Assembly (NCBI GenBank): GCA_013360685.1
Contig: JABWBD010000013.1
Span: forward strand, 1 to 40,844
DNA: 40,844 nt
Source: Pirellulales bacterium
GTDB lineage: Bacteria; Planctomycetota; Planctomycetia; Pirellulales; Thermoguttaceae
Reading direction: 5' to 3'
Within the stretch, counting starts at the first letter, position 1. Each line of letters starts with the position of its first letter. The position numbers and the translations under genes are program-made. This document shows positions 25,659 through 33,180 of this stretch, piece by piece. Below the pieces are notes generated by a model that worked only from the letters and a program-made list of their open reading frames with translations, made no database searches and was not told where the DNA came from.

Positions 25659-26721
25659 CGAGCGAGAACGAGAAGAAGTGGCCGATGTGAGGGACGCACC
25701 CGGGTGTCCTCCCCCCTTGTGTTCCTCCCGCGTCCTTTATCCTTCGACTTCCGTCGAGTTGATCGTTGATGCTTTGCAGTCGGGCTGGCGGCTCGACCTA
25801 TTCCTGGCCCACCATTTCCCCGATTACAGCCGGGTGCACCTGCGGCGCGTAATCACGGCCGGGGGCACTCGCGTCGACGACATGGGCGGAAAGCCGAGTT
25901 ACCGGCTGAAGCCAGGCCAGCGTGTCCAGGTGTCTCTGCCGGAGTTGCCCCGCGAGGCGCCCCGCGCCGAAAACATCCCGCTGGAGATTCTCTACGAAGA
26001 CGACTGGTTGATTGTCGTCAACAAGCCACCGGGGATGGTCGTCCACCCGGCACGCGGGCATTGGTCCGGCACGTTGGCCGGTGCGCTTCAGTTTCATTTT
26101 GGCGGGAAACTGAGCACGCTGGGCGGCCCGACGCGACCGGGGATCGTCCATCGCCTGGACCGCGACACCAGCGGAGTCATCCTCGTCGCCAAGAATGACG
26201 TGGCCCACGGCAAGCTCGCCGCTCAGTTTGAGACACGGGCGATCGAGAAGGAGTATTTTGCCATCGTCGTCGGCTCGCCGGATCGCGATCGCGACGTGAT
26301 CGATTCGCCGATTGGCGTGCATCCCCAGCAGCGCGAGAAGATGGCCATCCGACGGGATTCCGCCGTGAGCCGGCCGGCGCACACGTTTTACGAGGTCGTC
26401 GAGCGCTTCGACGGGTTTGCCGCCTTGGCCGTGCGTCCGAAAACCGGGCGCACGCACCAGATCCGGGTACATCTGGGGCATATCGGCTGCCCGGTCCTCT
26501 GCGATCGCCAGTACGGCGGGCGCGACCAGTTGACCCGCGGCGAAATCCGCCGCGACCCTCGCGACGCTACCGTGCTGCTGAATCGCCAGGCCCTGCACGC
26601 GCGCCAACTCCGCTTCGCACACCCGGAGACCGGCAATCCCTTGACAATCGAAGCCCTACTTTCGGAGGATTTGGCAGCCGTATTGGACGAACTCCGCCAG
26701 TACCGCAAAGCGCCTGGATGA
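25636..26721 (+). CDS. RluA-family pseudouridine synthase
   Basis: 361 residues as the longest frame. Residues about 40-100 form an S4 RNA-binding domain (SGWRLDLFLAHHFPDYSRVH, RVITAGGTRVDDM, YRLKPGQRVQVSLPE). Residues about 115-345 form the catalytic domain with ILYEDDWLIVVNKPPGMVVH and the signature HRLDRDTSG, whose Asp (about D175) is the catalytic residue. PKTGRTHQIRVHLGHIGCPV and HARQLRFAHPETG complete the family marks. It isomerises uridine to pseudouridine in rRNA; the S4 domain and length fit the RluD/RluC branch, which modifies 23S rRNA, but the target site cannot be read from the sequence. The start is uncertain: ATG 25636 overlaps the previous gene, and an in-frame GTG at 25678 with AGAAG upstream would remove 14 residues. 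Confidence 0.93.
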   Translation: MGRKRRNDEREREEVADVRDAPGCPPPLCSSRVLYPSTSVELIVDALQSGWRLDLFLAHHFPDYSRVHLRRVITAGGTRVDDMGGKPSYRLKPGQRVQVSLPELPREAPRAENIPLEILYEDDWLIVVNKPPGMVVHPARGHWSGTLAGALQFHFGGKLSTLGGPTRPGIVHRLDRDTSGVILVAKNDVAHGKLAAQFETRAIEKEYFAIVVGSPDRDRDVIDSPIGVHPQQREKMAIRRDSAVSRPAHTFYEVVERFDGFAALAVRPKTGRTHQIRVHLGHIGCPVLCDRQYGGRDQLTRGEIRRDPRDATVLLNRQALHARQLRFAHPETGNPLTIEALLSEDLAAVLDELRQYRKAPG

Positions 26722-26764
26722 GGATCTCTCGGCGGGAGGCAAAAAGCCTGCGGAGGAGAGCCGG

Positions 26765-28645
26765 TCACGGGCGGTTCCGGTCGCGGATCACGGCGAGCGT
26801 ATGCGGAGCGTTTGTTTTCGTGTTGACGCAGCCGGGGAAGATGCGGTCGAAGTTGGCGGCGATTAGATCGCGGCCTCGCACAACCACCTCGCTGGGACCA
26901 TCGAGCAGGCCGCCAGTGCCGTCGCAATCCCCGTTCTGGACGACCGCGTGCACGCGCCCGCCGAGATCGACGGCGAGAATCGCGTTGGCCAGGATATCGG
27001 CCACGTAGATCCGCTGCGTGGCCCGGTCGTAGAACAGGCCATCGGCCGATTTCATCCGGCCCGGGGCCGTGAGCGGTTCTTGCCGCACGACCTTGCCCGC
27101 CTGGTCGAGCACGATCCTCTCGATGATCGCGTCGCCACAGTTGGCCACATAGAGGTTGCCGCGCTCGTCGAAATCGATGCCGTCGGCGCCGACGGGGATG
27201 TCCTTCGAGAGCGTTTTGAGGGTTGCGACGAGGTGAGGATCGCCGCCGCCCGGCGCGACCTGCGCGTCGCGCTCGTCCAACCGGAACCGGTAGACGGCAC
27301 TGGCGACCGCTCCGTCGGCAGTCGGGCCGGTCGCCGAATCGGTCACGTAGACATGGTCGTCGCGTATCGCCACGCCGTTGGCCATGCTCAGGCCCCGGGC
27401 GACGACCTCGACGCTGGCCGGTTTGCCACCGGCAACCCGGATGCGGAACAGACGCGAGATGCGAGGCGGTTTTTCCAGACCCTGGCAGTCGGCCACGTAA
27501 AGGTCGCCCGAAGGAGCCTGCCGGACGCCCATGGGATACACCCTCCCCGTTTCGGGATGGACGGGCAGGCGGCAAAAGAGCGAGACCTCGTCATTCGGCG
27601 CAATCTTCAGGAGCACGCCCGGGGATGTTGGGTCGGTAAAATTGGCCGCGGAAAGGATGATCTCACCGCCGGGCAGAACGGCCATGGCGTCGGGCGTATT
27701 GCAGTAGCCGGGCAGAACGATCGATCGCCTCGCGCCGCTGTTGCGGATTGTGCCAACCACGAAGTCCATTGCCGCGGTGGTGTCGGCGTAGTTGGTCGAG
27801 TGTCCGCCTTCGGGCCGATCGATCAGGCGCACGGCTCGGCCTTGCTCGTGGAGCTTGCCGAACAGTCGCCGCACGCTCTCCGGAGGGACCGATTGGTCGC
27901 GCCCGCCGACGGTGGCCGCCAGGGGCATGGTCAGCCGTTCGGCATTCAGTTCGGCGCTCCGCCGGCGGTATTCCTCGGGAATCTCCGCTTTCGTGCCGCC
28001 GAACGATTGGGCGATGGCATCCTGGAATCCCTGGTATTCGACGTGGTTGGCTGTGCCATTCAGCGCCACAACTCCATCGACCTGCTCGGGATGCAGGGCC
28101 GCCAAGGTCAGGGCCGAACTGGCGCCCATCGATCCGCCGCAGGCAAACATGTAGCGGACCGGATATTTCTGGCGGATTTCGTCGAGAATCTGCAGAACGT
28201 CGGCCTCGGCCTTCGGGCCCATCCAGGAGGTCTTGGCGCGGTAGTCGGGCGAGACGAACAGCATGCTGTAGCGCGCGGCAGCGTCGCGGACGGCGCGGCA
28301 CTCGTCGCGAGTGTTCTCAACGAATTGCCAGCGGTCGCTGCCGTGACCGTGCAGGGCAACAACCAGATCCACGGGCCTGCCGGCTTCCAAGGTCTTTGGC
28401 AGAAGCAGGACGTAACGCTGCGCGGAGCCGTCGAGCCGCGACGTAAACTCCACGTCGAGCGGCTTCTGCCACGGCGTGTCGGTCGCGGGAGTGTCGGCCG
28501 CACCTGCGGCGGCGGCCCAACAAACGCCGATAAACACGGCCAGTCGGAACGGCCAGTTCCCTGCGGAACCGCTTTCAAACCCTCTCTGCACTTCCGGATT
28601 TCCCGGCCGGAGCATACCGTCGCATTGGTCTTGAGATGGTGTCAT
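26765..28645 (-). CDS. Secreted alpha/beta-hydrolase (esterase) fused to an SMP-30-like beta-propeller
   Basis: 626 residues from ATG 28645 (ATG 28615 is also possible); the frame further upstream runs into the aldo/keto reductase and is not used. A signal segment (NWPFRLAVFIGVCWAAAAGA) precedes an alpha/beta-hydrolase of about 230 residues: LDVEFTSRLDGSAQRYVLLL, DLVVALHGHGSD, the nucleophile elbow CGGSMGASSAL (G-x-S-x-G) and a catalytic-type His in GGHSTNY. This resembles PHB-depolymerase/esterase-type secreted hydrolases. From about residue 300 an SMP-30/gluconolactonase/NHL-like propeller follows (DAMAVLPGGEIILSAANFTD, GDLYVADCQGLEKPPRISR, ANGVAIRDDHVYVTDSATG, GIDFDERGNLYVANCGDAI). The combination suggests attack on an ester or lactone linked to carbohydrate, but the substrate is unknown. 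It converges with the RluA gene across 43 bases. Confidence 0.8.
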   Translation of the reverse strand: MTPSQDQCDGMLRPGNPEVQRGFESGSAGNWPFRLAVFIGVCWAAAAGAADTPATDTPWQKPLDVEFTSRLDGSAQRYVLLLPKTLEAGRPVDLVVALHGHGSDRWQFVENTRDECRAVRDAAARYSMLFVSPDYRAKTSWMGPKAEADVLQILDEIRQKYPVRYMFACGGSMGASSALTLAALHPEQVDGVVALNGTANHVEYQGFQDAIAQSFGGTKAEIPEEYRRRSAELNAERLTMPLAATVGGRDQSVPPESVRRLFGKLHEQGRAVRLIDRPEGGHSTNYADTTAAMDFVVGTIRNSGARRSIVLPGYCNTPDAMAVLPGGEIILSAANFTDPTSPGVLLKIAPNDEVSLFCRLPVHPETGRVYPMGVRQAPSGDLYVADCQGLEKPPRISRLFRIRVAGGKPASVEVVARGLSMANGVAIRDDHVYVTDSATGPTADGAVASAVYRFRLDERDAQVAPGGGDPHLVATLKTLSKDIPVGADGIDFDERGNLYVANCGDAIIERIVLDQAGKVVRQEPLTAPGRMKSADGLFYDRATQRIYVADILANAILAVDLGGRVHAVVQNGDCDGTGGLLDGPSEVVVRGRDLIAANFDRIFPGCVNTKTNAPHTLAVIRDRNRP

Positions 28646-28703
28646 CGCCTTCAGGGAGTATAAGCAAATCATCAGTGGTAAAGACCAATCAGGGCGGTAC
28701 AGG

Positions 28704-29618
28704 CTATGCGTCCAGTTCGGAGGGCGACAACGCCACGGACATGGCCCGCGCGGTTTCGCGGATCTGTTCGGGGCGTTTGGCGCCGCAGAGGGCGGCGGCG
28801 ACACCCGGCTGCGAAATCGTCCAGGCAACCGCCCATTGCGCCACGCAGCAGCCGTGGCCGGCGGCAATCCGGCGCAGCCGCTCGACTTCCTCCAAGTTCT
28901 TCGTCCACGCCTCGCCGGAGAACAACGGCGACCGCCGCCGCCAGTCTTCCTCGGAAAACACGTGGTCGCGATCGAACTTGCCGGTCAAGAGACCCAAGGC
29001 CAGCGGTTCGTAAGCCACGACGCTCACCTGGTGCTCGCGGCACCAGGGGAGCACGACGGCCTCAATCTCGCGCTGCAGGCGGTTGTATCGCACCTGGGCA
29101 ACGGCAAAGGGACACTCGGCGGCAAAAGCCTCCATCTGGCCGACGGTCAGGTTCGACACGCCGACCGCTCGCGTTTTCCCCTTGGCCTGCAATTCGCGGA
29201 AGAACCCGGCTGTTTCGGCCAGGGGAGCGTCGTCGGCGGGGGCGTGCCAGTAGAGCAGATCCACGTGGTCCAATTCCAGACGCCGGAGGCTTTCCTCGAA
29301 ATGTTGCCGGAGCAGGTCAGGGCGTCCGGTGAGTCGCAAGACGCCCTGCTGGTCCCAATAGACACCCACCTTGGTCGCGAGCACGACGTGCGCTCGCCGT
29401 CCGCGGAGTGCGCGGGCGATCCGCCGTTCGCTTTCCCCTTCGCGGCCGTAGGCGTAGGCCGTATCGAGATGGTTCACGCCCGCCTCCAGAGCCGCATCGA
29501 TCACCGCGACCGCGTCGGCCTCGGTCATCGTGCCGCTGGTGATTCCAGCCAGCGGCCAGCAGCCCAGTCCTACCGGTGCCACGTAGAGTTCGGATTTTCC
29601 CAGCCGTCGCTGTTGCAT
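28704..29618 (-). CDS. Aldo/keto reductase
   Basis: 304 residues with the complete family: MQQRRLGKSELYVAPVGLG at the start and the catalytic tetrad D52 and Y57 (LDTAYAYG), K83 (ATKVGVYW) and H125 (YWHAPADD). NADPH-site features are in the C-terminal half (VGVSNLTVGQMEAF, VVAYEPLALGLLTGKFDRDH, AKRPEQIRETA). It should reduce an aldehyde or ketone, or oxidise a sugar, with NAD(P)H in the cytoplasm; the exact substrate is not visible. ATG 29618 has GGAG 11 bases upstream. It lies 58 bases upstream of the hydrolase/propeller gene on the same strand and may be co-transcribed with it, which would fit metabolism of a released sugar or lactone. Confidence 0.93.
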   Translation of the reverse strand: MQQRRLGKSELYVAPVGLGCWPLAGITSGTMTEADAVAVIDAALEAGVNHLDTAYAYGREGESERRIARALRGRRAHVVLATKVGVYWDQQGVLRLTGRPDLLRQHFEESLRRLELDHVDLLYWHAPADDAPLAETAGFFRELQAKGKTRAVGVSNLTVGQMEAFAAECPFAVAQVRYNRLQREIEAVVLPWCREHQVSVVAYEPLALGLLTGKFDRDHVFSEEDWRRRSPLFSGEAWTKNLEEVERLRRIAAGHGCCVAQWAVAWTISQPGVAAALCGAKRPEQIRETARAMSVALSPSELDA

Positions 29619-30069
29619 TGCTACCGGATCTCCGGGCCGGCCCGTCGCCCGCCGCGCTGTTGCCGTGTCTGATCTTCGGGTTCTAGAGCTCCGAAAAACA
29701 CGAGAACCGGGGCTCTGGATCGCAGCGGAAGCAATTCCATGAAGCGGTTTCCTCCGACGTCGGGTATGCCTGTGGTTCCATCAGTGTACCGCGGCACAAC
29801 TGCCGGAGCAACATGCATCGGATGACTGCGATTCCCCGCGAAGCGAGTGGGAGATGCGATGCGAGAAAGATGCGGGCCAGCCGCCGCGGTCAGCGGGCCA
29901 GTCCGAGCCACGTGCAGAGGATTCGGAGTCCGGCATTGAGCTGCTCGCGCGTGAGCAGACCGCCGGCCAATGCGCAACGCTCGAAGGCGGTTCCTCCGGT
30001 GTTTTCCCTGGGCATCTGCCGATGCTTTTGCTTTGGGTTTTGGAATTCATTCGGACCAAATGGGAAGAG

Positions 30070-30120
30070 CAGGCGGAGCCTGCAAGATAGTGCGCTCCCC
30101 GGCGGAGCCTGACAGCGAGG
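30070..30120 (+). repeat. Second copy of the palindromic repeat found in the ExbB/ExbD operon
   Basis: Bases 30070-30094 equal the reverse complement of 17602-17626 over 25 positions. The next 26 bases are a degenerate version of the gttcccaggc/gcctgggaac palindrome (cggcggagcctgacagcgag here). The two copies are in opposite orientation and 12.5 kb apart. Confidence 0.85.
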
Positions 30121-30325
30121 AGCGAGGACTACCGAGTACGCAGAGATATGGGGACGATTGGCTCGTGGTACTGGGACTGCGATGGGGCTAGTTGGGACGA
30201 TTTACGACGCTCGGCGCATGGATCGCGGAGTGGCGGATGTTCATGAATGGTTTGTCCGAAAGAACAGGGTGTTGAGACGAATTGGCTCTGTGCCGTTGGA
30301 TGGTTTTCCTCGCGGTGACAAAGAA

Positions 30326-30360
30326 AGCCCGCCAGGGACCTTGAAGGTCCTTGGCGGGCT
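30326..30360 (+). terminator. Strong terminator-like hairpin in a gene-free region
   Basis: Arms 30326-30342 and 30344-30360 pair over 17 positions with one G-T wobble (agcccgccagggacctt against aaggtccttggcgggct). An A-rich flank precedes it and CTTCT follows. No gene is recognised immediately upstream, so it is either an orphan terminator or a dispersed repeat. Confidence 0.5.
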
Positions 30361-30886
30361 CTTCTGAATACCTGTAGGGCAGGCTTTTCGGATACCCGAC
30401 GCCAGGGCGGCCGTCTCAGGCCGCGATTATTTTCATGAATCCCAAGCTAGAGAGTGCGGCGCAGATTTTCAAGCACATTTTTTTTGGGCCACTGGAAAGT
30501 TGTTGACGAGAGCCAAGTTACAGCGAGAAAAATCCGAGAGAGCTGGAGGGAAGTCATTGGTCATTTGCAGGCGGAGTGGTGTCTGCGGTTTGGCGGGGGC
30601 GAGGCGGGGGGATTTTGCGACAATCTCGGAGCGCTGCAAAAAGAAGTCGGACGACACACTGGGATGCAAGTAGAAGAGGGAGTTGGGGTTGGGGCGTGGG
30701 TGCGGAACGTAAGTTCTATACCGGCCGGTGGAGGGGCGCTGCAAAATTGCGCGTGGCGGCCGGGTGCGGCCGGAAGGCCGAGAGGTTCGCCGCAAATGCT
30801 TCGGTCAGTCCAGCCTCTTAATGGCCCCGATCGCGTTTCACGGTCCCAACAACGCGAAAACCCGATGCTCGTTCCGGTCTGCTCTT

Positions 30887-31085
30887 CTAGCCGGCTGCCC
30901 CGCGGGTGGAGTGTTTCGCTACGTCGGCCGAAACCACGTTGATTTCCAATTGGCAGTCGAGCGCGTCGGCATACCGTTGCAGAGTTTGCAAGGCAACATT
31001 CTTCTGGGATTCGAGTCGAGCCAGTGTGGTTGTTCAAGTTCAGCGGTCCAACTCAACTCGCCACGCTGTCCGATCGTGGCCGTCG
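30887..31085 (-). pseudogene. Decayed XRE-family (antitoxin-type) regulator
   Basis: The minus-strand frame contains TLARLESQKNVALQTLQRYA then DALDCQLEINVVSADVA and a stop at 30887. This is the second half of a Cro/C1-type helix-turn-helix regulator (pattern S.LE.....L.TL.RY..ALG..LEI). Upstream the frame is closed by two stops, while a neighbouring frame reads GQRGELSWTAELEQP, so at least one frameshift and loss of the N-terminus occurred. No HigB or RelE-like toxin gene is visible beside it. Confidence 0.5.
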
Positions 31086-31140
31086 TGCCGCCTCAGCCGA
31101 ATCGGAAAGGGACACGCCGGACCGGCTTAGCCCCAGGGTC

Positions 31141-31178
31141 GCACGGCCGTAGGCCGTGGGTTTAACGGCCGGCCGTGC
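31141..31178. repeat. GC-rich nested palindrome
   Basis: cacggccgtaggccgtg (31142-31158) has 7-base arms, and gcacggccg (31141-31149) can alternatively pair with cggccgtgc (31170-31178). Another small palindrome, gccggaccggc, lies about 25 bases upstream. It resembles dispersed planctomycete REP-type sequence, but only one copy is in this window. Confidence 0.55.
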
Positions 31179-31276
31179 GGCTGGGTCTCCCTTGCCACTG
31201 CGCAAGGCGCGGATCGGGATTCATGTCGCGTTTTACTTCTTGTTCAGCCGCTCTCGCGGTGCGCGGGCAAGAAACC

Positions 31277-32371
31277 TCATCGCGATGTCCCGCCGGTCAT
31301 CTGCGGACCGATTTCGTTGAAGAGGTCCACCCAGGAGAGCCAGATCGCGTTGTGGATCGTGGCCTTGCCGGTCCTTTTCAACTCGGCCAGTTCCGCGGGC
31401 GATTCATCCGGCCAGTGACCCAGCCAGCCGTGGGCGAAGTTGCGACTCTTGAGGAGGAAATCGCGCTGGTCGTCCACGCCACAGCTCAAGGGAAAGGTCT
31501 CGCCGATGACGATGGGCTTGCCCCAGTCGAACTGTTTGAGGAGATTGATCTCGTCGTCGACCTTGCCGGTCTTGGGATACAGATGCGGGGAGACAAAATC
31601 GAGTTGTTCGGCGGCGGCCTTGTACGCGCCGGGGAACGGGAGCATCCCCATCGTGATCAGGTGCGTCCGGTCGTGCTTGCGGATGGCGGCAACCATGCGC
31701 TTCGTCCATTCGCGGAAGATACAATCGCCGTTGCGTTTGCCGGGATCGAGGCTGAGACGCTGGCAAAATTCCACGTCGCCCATCCTGCCGGTGTACCAGC
31801 CGTCGTCACGCTTGCCCACTGCGGCGGGCTCGTTGACCAGGTCATAGGCGAAGACGGCCGGGCTTTCGGCACAGGTCCGGGCAACGGTTTCCCAGAAAAA
31901 AGCCTGGGTCTTCCAACGATCTTGATCATTCATCAAATCATACCAAGCCATGCGGTCCTTGATCCTGTAACAGGCCAGGCCGGTGATCTTGAGATGGATG
32001 CCCGAGTTCTCCGCGATCTTCAGCAGCTTCTTGATCTCATCGAGCGTGTGCGGATGCATCTTGTCCGGACCGGCGAGGATACGGGGCATCTCGGGATGGA
32101 TGCGGGCAACGTTGGTGCCGGCGGCCTTCATCTCGGCGAACTCCCGCTCGACGCGCTCGGGGTCCTTGGCCAGACGTTCCAGGATGTCCACCGAGGCGTA
32201 GTTGTGGCCCCAGGGCATGTAGCGGTCCCCGGAGGGATGGAGGACAAACCCTTTCTTGTCCGGGGCGATTCTTACCGTCTCGATGTCCGCCGCCCAGGCC
32301 CAAGGGGTGAGGAACATCAGGGCCCACGGGATTGAACCATGGATCAAAACGCGGGAATTTCGAGGAAGCAT
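31277..32371 (-). CDS. Secreted GH5-like glycoside hydrolase (cellulase/mannanase fold)
   Basis: 364 residues. ATG 32371 is chosen because AGGAG stands 8 bases upstream and a signal peptide follows (SIPWALMFLTPWAWA); the open frame to 32506 only adds non-signal residues. The clan GH-A barrel is clear: RYMPWGHNYASVDIL, TNVARIHPEMPR, FAYDLVNEPAA with the acid/base Glu in NEP (E181), DFVSPHLYPK with the conserved His-Tyr, and KPIVIGETFPLS with the nucleophile Glu (E291). It should cleave beta-linked glycans such as mannan or cellulose outside the cytoplasm; the exact specificity is open. It is the only apparently intact metabolic gene in the remnant-rich region. Confidence 0.85.
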   Translation of the reverse strand: MLPRNSRVLIHGSIPWALMFLTPWAWAADIETVRIAPDKKGFVLHPSGDRYMPWGHNYASVDILERLAKDPERVEREFAEMKAAGTNVARIHPEMPRILAGPDKMHPHTLDEIKKLLKIAENSGIHLKITGLACYRIKDRMAWYDLMNDQDRWKTQAFFWETVARTCAESPAVFAYDLVNEPAAVGKRDDGWYTGRMGDVEFCQRLSLDPGKRNGDCIFREWTKRMVAAIRKHDRTHLITMGMLPFPGAYKAAAEQLDFVSPHLYPKTGKVDDEINLLKQFDWGKPIVIGETFPLSCGVDDQRDFLLKSRNFAHGWLGHWPDESPAELAELKRTGKATIHNAIWLSWVDLFNEIGPQMTGGTSR

Positions 32372-32397
32372 TACAGAACTCCTATTGGGTTGGGCGT

Positions 32398-32692
32398 TCA
32401 CTCCTCCGAGTACTGGGGCGGGCTCTTGCCGACCCGCTTGACCACCCTGGGGTGTTTTACGCTCGGCACGCACTTGCCGATCGCAGCGACGTTGATCTGG
32501 TGCCACCAGTCGTCTCCGTAATCGAACCAGTACCCGAAAGGCTGATCGCCCTTGAGATTCAGCGAATCGATCGTCGTTCGGGCCACGTCGCCGGCGAGCT
32601 TGGAATCATCGCCGGTGCCGAACATCGTGTCGAGCACGTAACGTTTCCCCTTGGGATCGTGGGGCCCCTTGCCGAACTGGAACTCGCAGGAA
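32398..32692 (-). pseudogene. pRiA4b ORF-3-like protein, C-terminal part
   Basis: The frame reads CEFQFGKGPHDPKGKRYVLD, then FGYWFDYGDDWWHQINVAAI and YP-type ending HPRVVKRVGKSPPQY. This is the C-terminal half of the plasmid pRiA4b ORF-3/IS1096-passenger family (hallmark FDFGDDW.H.I.V and G..PPQY). The N-terminal half is missing; upstream the sequence changes frame and becomes a different protein. The function of the family is unknown, though it is frequent near mobile DNA. Confidence 0.7.
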
Positions 32693-32800
32693 AGCAAGGT
32701 ACTGCCCCTGCGTGGGCGTGAACAGGGCCGACTGGGTTTCCTTAAGGGGGGCCTCTTTCTTACACGTGGGTTTCGCTGGACTCTTCTCTTGCTTCGCCAT
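32693..32800 (-). pseudogene. N-terminal fragment of a LexA-like winged-helix DNA-binding protein
   Basis: From ATG 32800 the frame reads MAKQEKSPAKPTCKKEAPLK then ALFTPTQGQYLAF. This matches the start of small planctomycete proteins with a LexA-type winged helix, where TPTQGQYLAFI begins helix 1. After F36 the similarity ends and, in another frame, the pRiA4b-like sequence begins. I infer a deletion that removed the rest of one gene and the start of the next. Confidence 0.55.
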
Positions 32801-33180
32801 GGGTGACCGTCATCTTTCCCTGCGGGTGTAGTAAAGCGACTGCCGACATGACTATTCTCTGTGTTCCCGGCTCGATGGCGAGAAGGGGAAGAAAAAGGGA
32901 CGGTAGTTGTCCGGCAATCACCACGGTGAGCTTGCCGGAAGCGACATGGGACGGTACGTTCAGGGAGGCACTTCCCTAAACGGGTGCGCTATCCACGGGA
33001 TAGAGCCTGCACTGGGGTTCCTATGCGTGCGGCGACGAGCGAGTGCATCGGGGAGCCGAATAGGAAAGAAGAAAGGCGAAAGAAGACGGAAAGAAAGCGG
33101 TGACAAGTCACTCGCACTCCAAAGGTTGAAGAGGCGGCGAGCAGCCGTTCGAGCCGGCGGGAAGTAACGAGGACAGAAAA
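32801..33180. other. Intergenic region before the prepilin-type fusion gene
   Basis: About 380 bases with no supported gene. The stretch 33055-33105 is strongly purine-rich on the plus strand. The last bases contain a tandem copy of acagaaaaatg that spans the chosen start at 33181. Confidence 0.5.

Larger units (their letters stand above)
29619..30886. other. 1.27-kb region without a recognisable gene
   Basis: No open frame here shows protein-family similarity on either strand, and most have shadow-like composition. The stretch contains one copy of the dispersed palindromic repeat (30070-30120) and a strong hairpin (30326-30360), and runs into the decayed regulator at 30887. It looks like non-functional or decayed DNA at the start of the remnant-rich section. 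Confidence 0.6.

Noticed and set aside
29621-29977. Minus-strand frame upstream of the aldo/keto reductase
   Set aside because: No domain, no signal peptide, Arg/Pro-rich composition and no ribosome site; probably non-coding.
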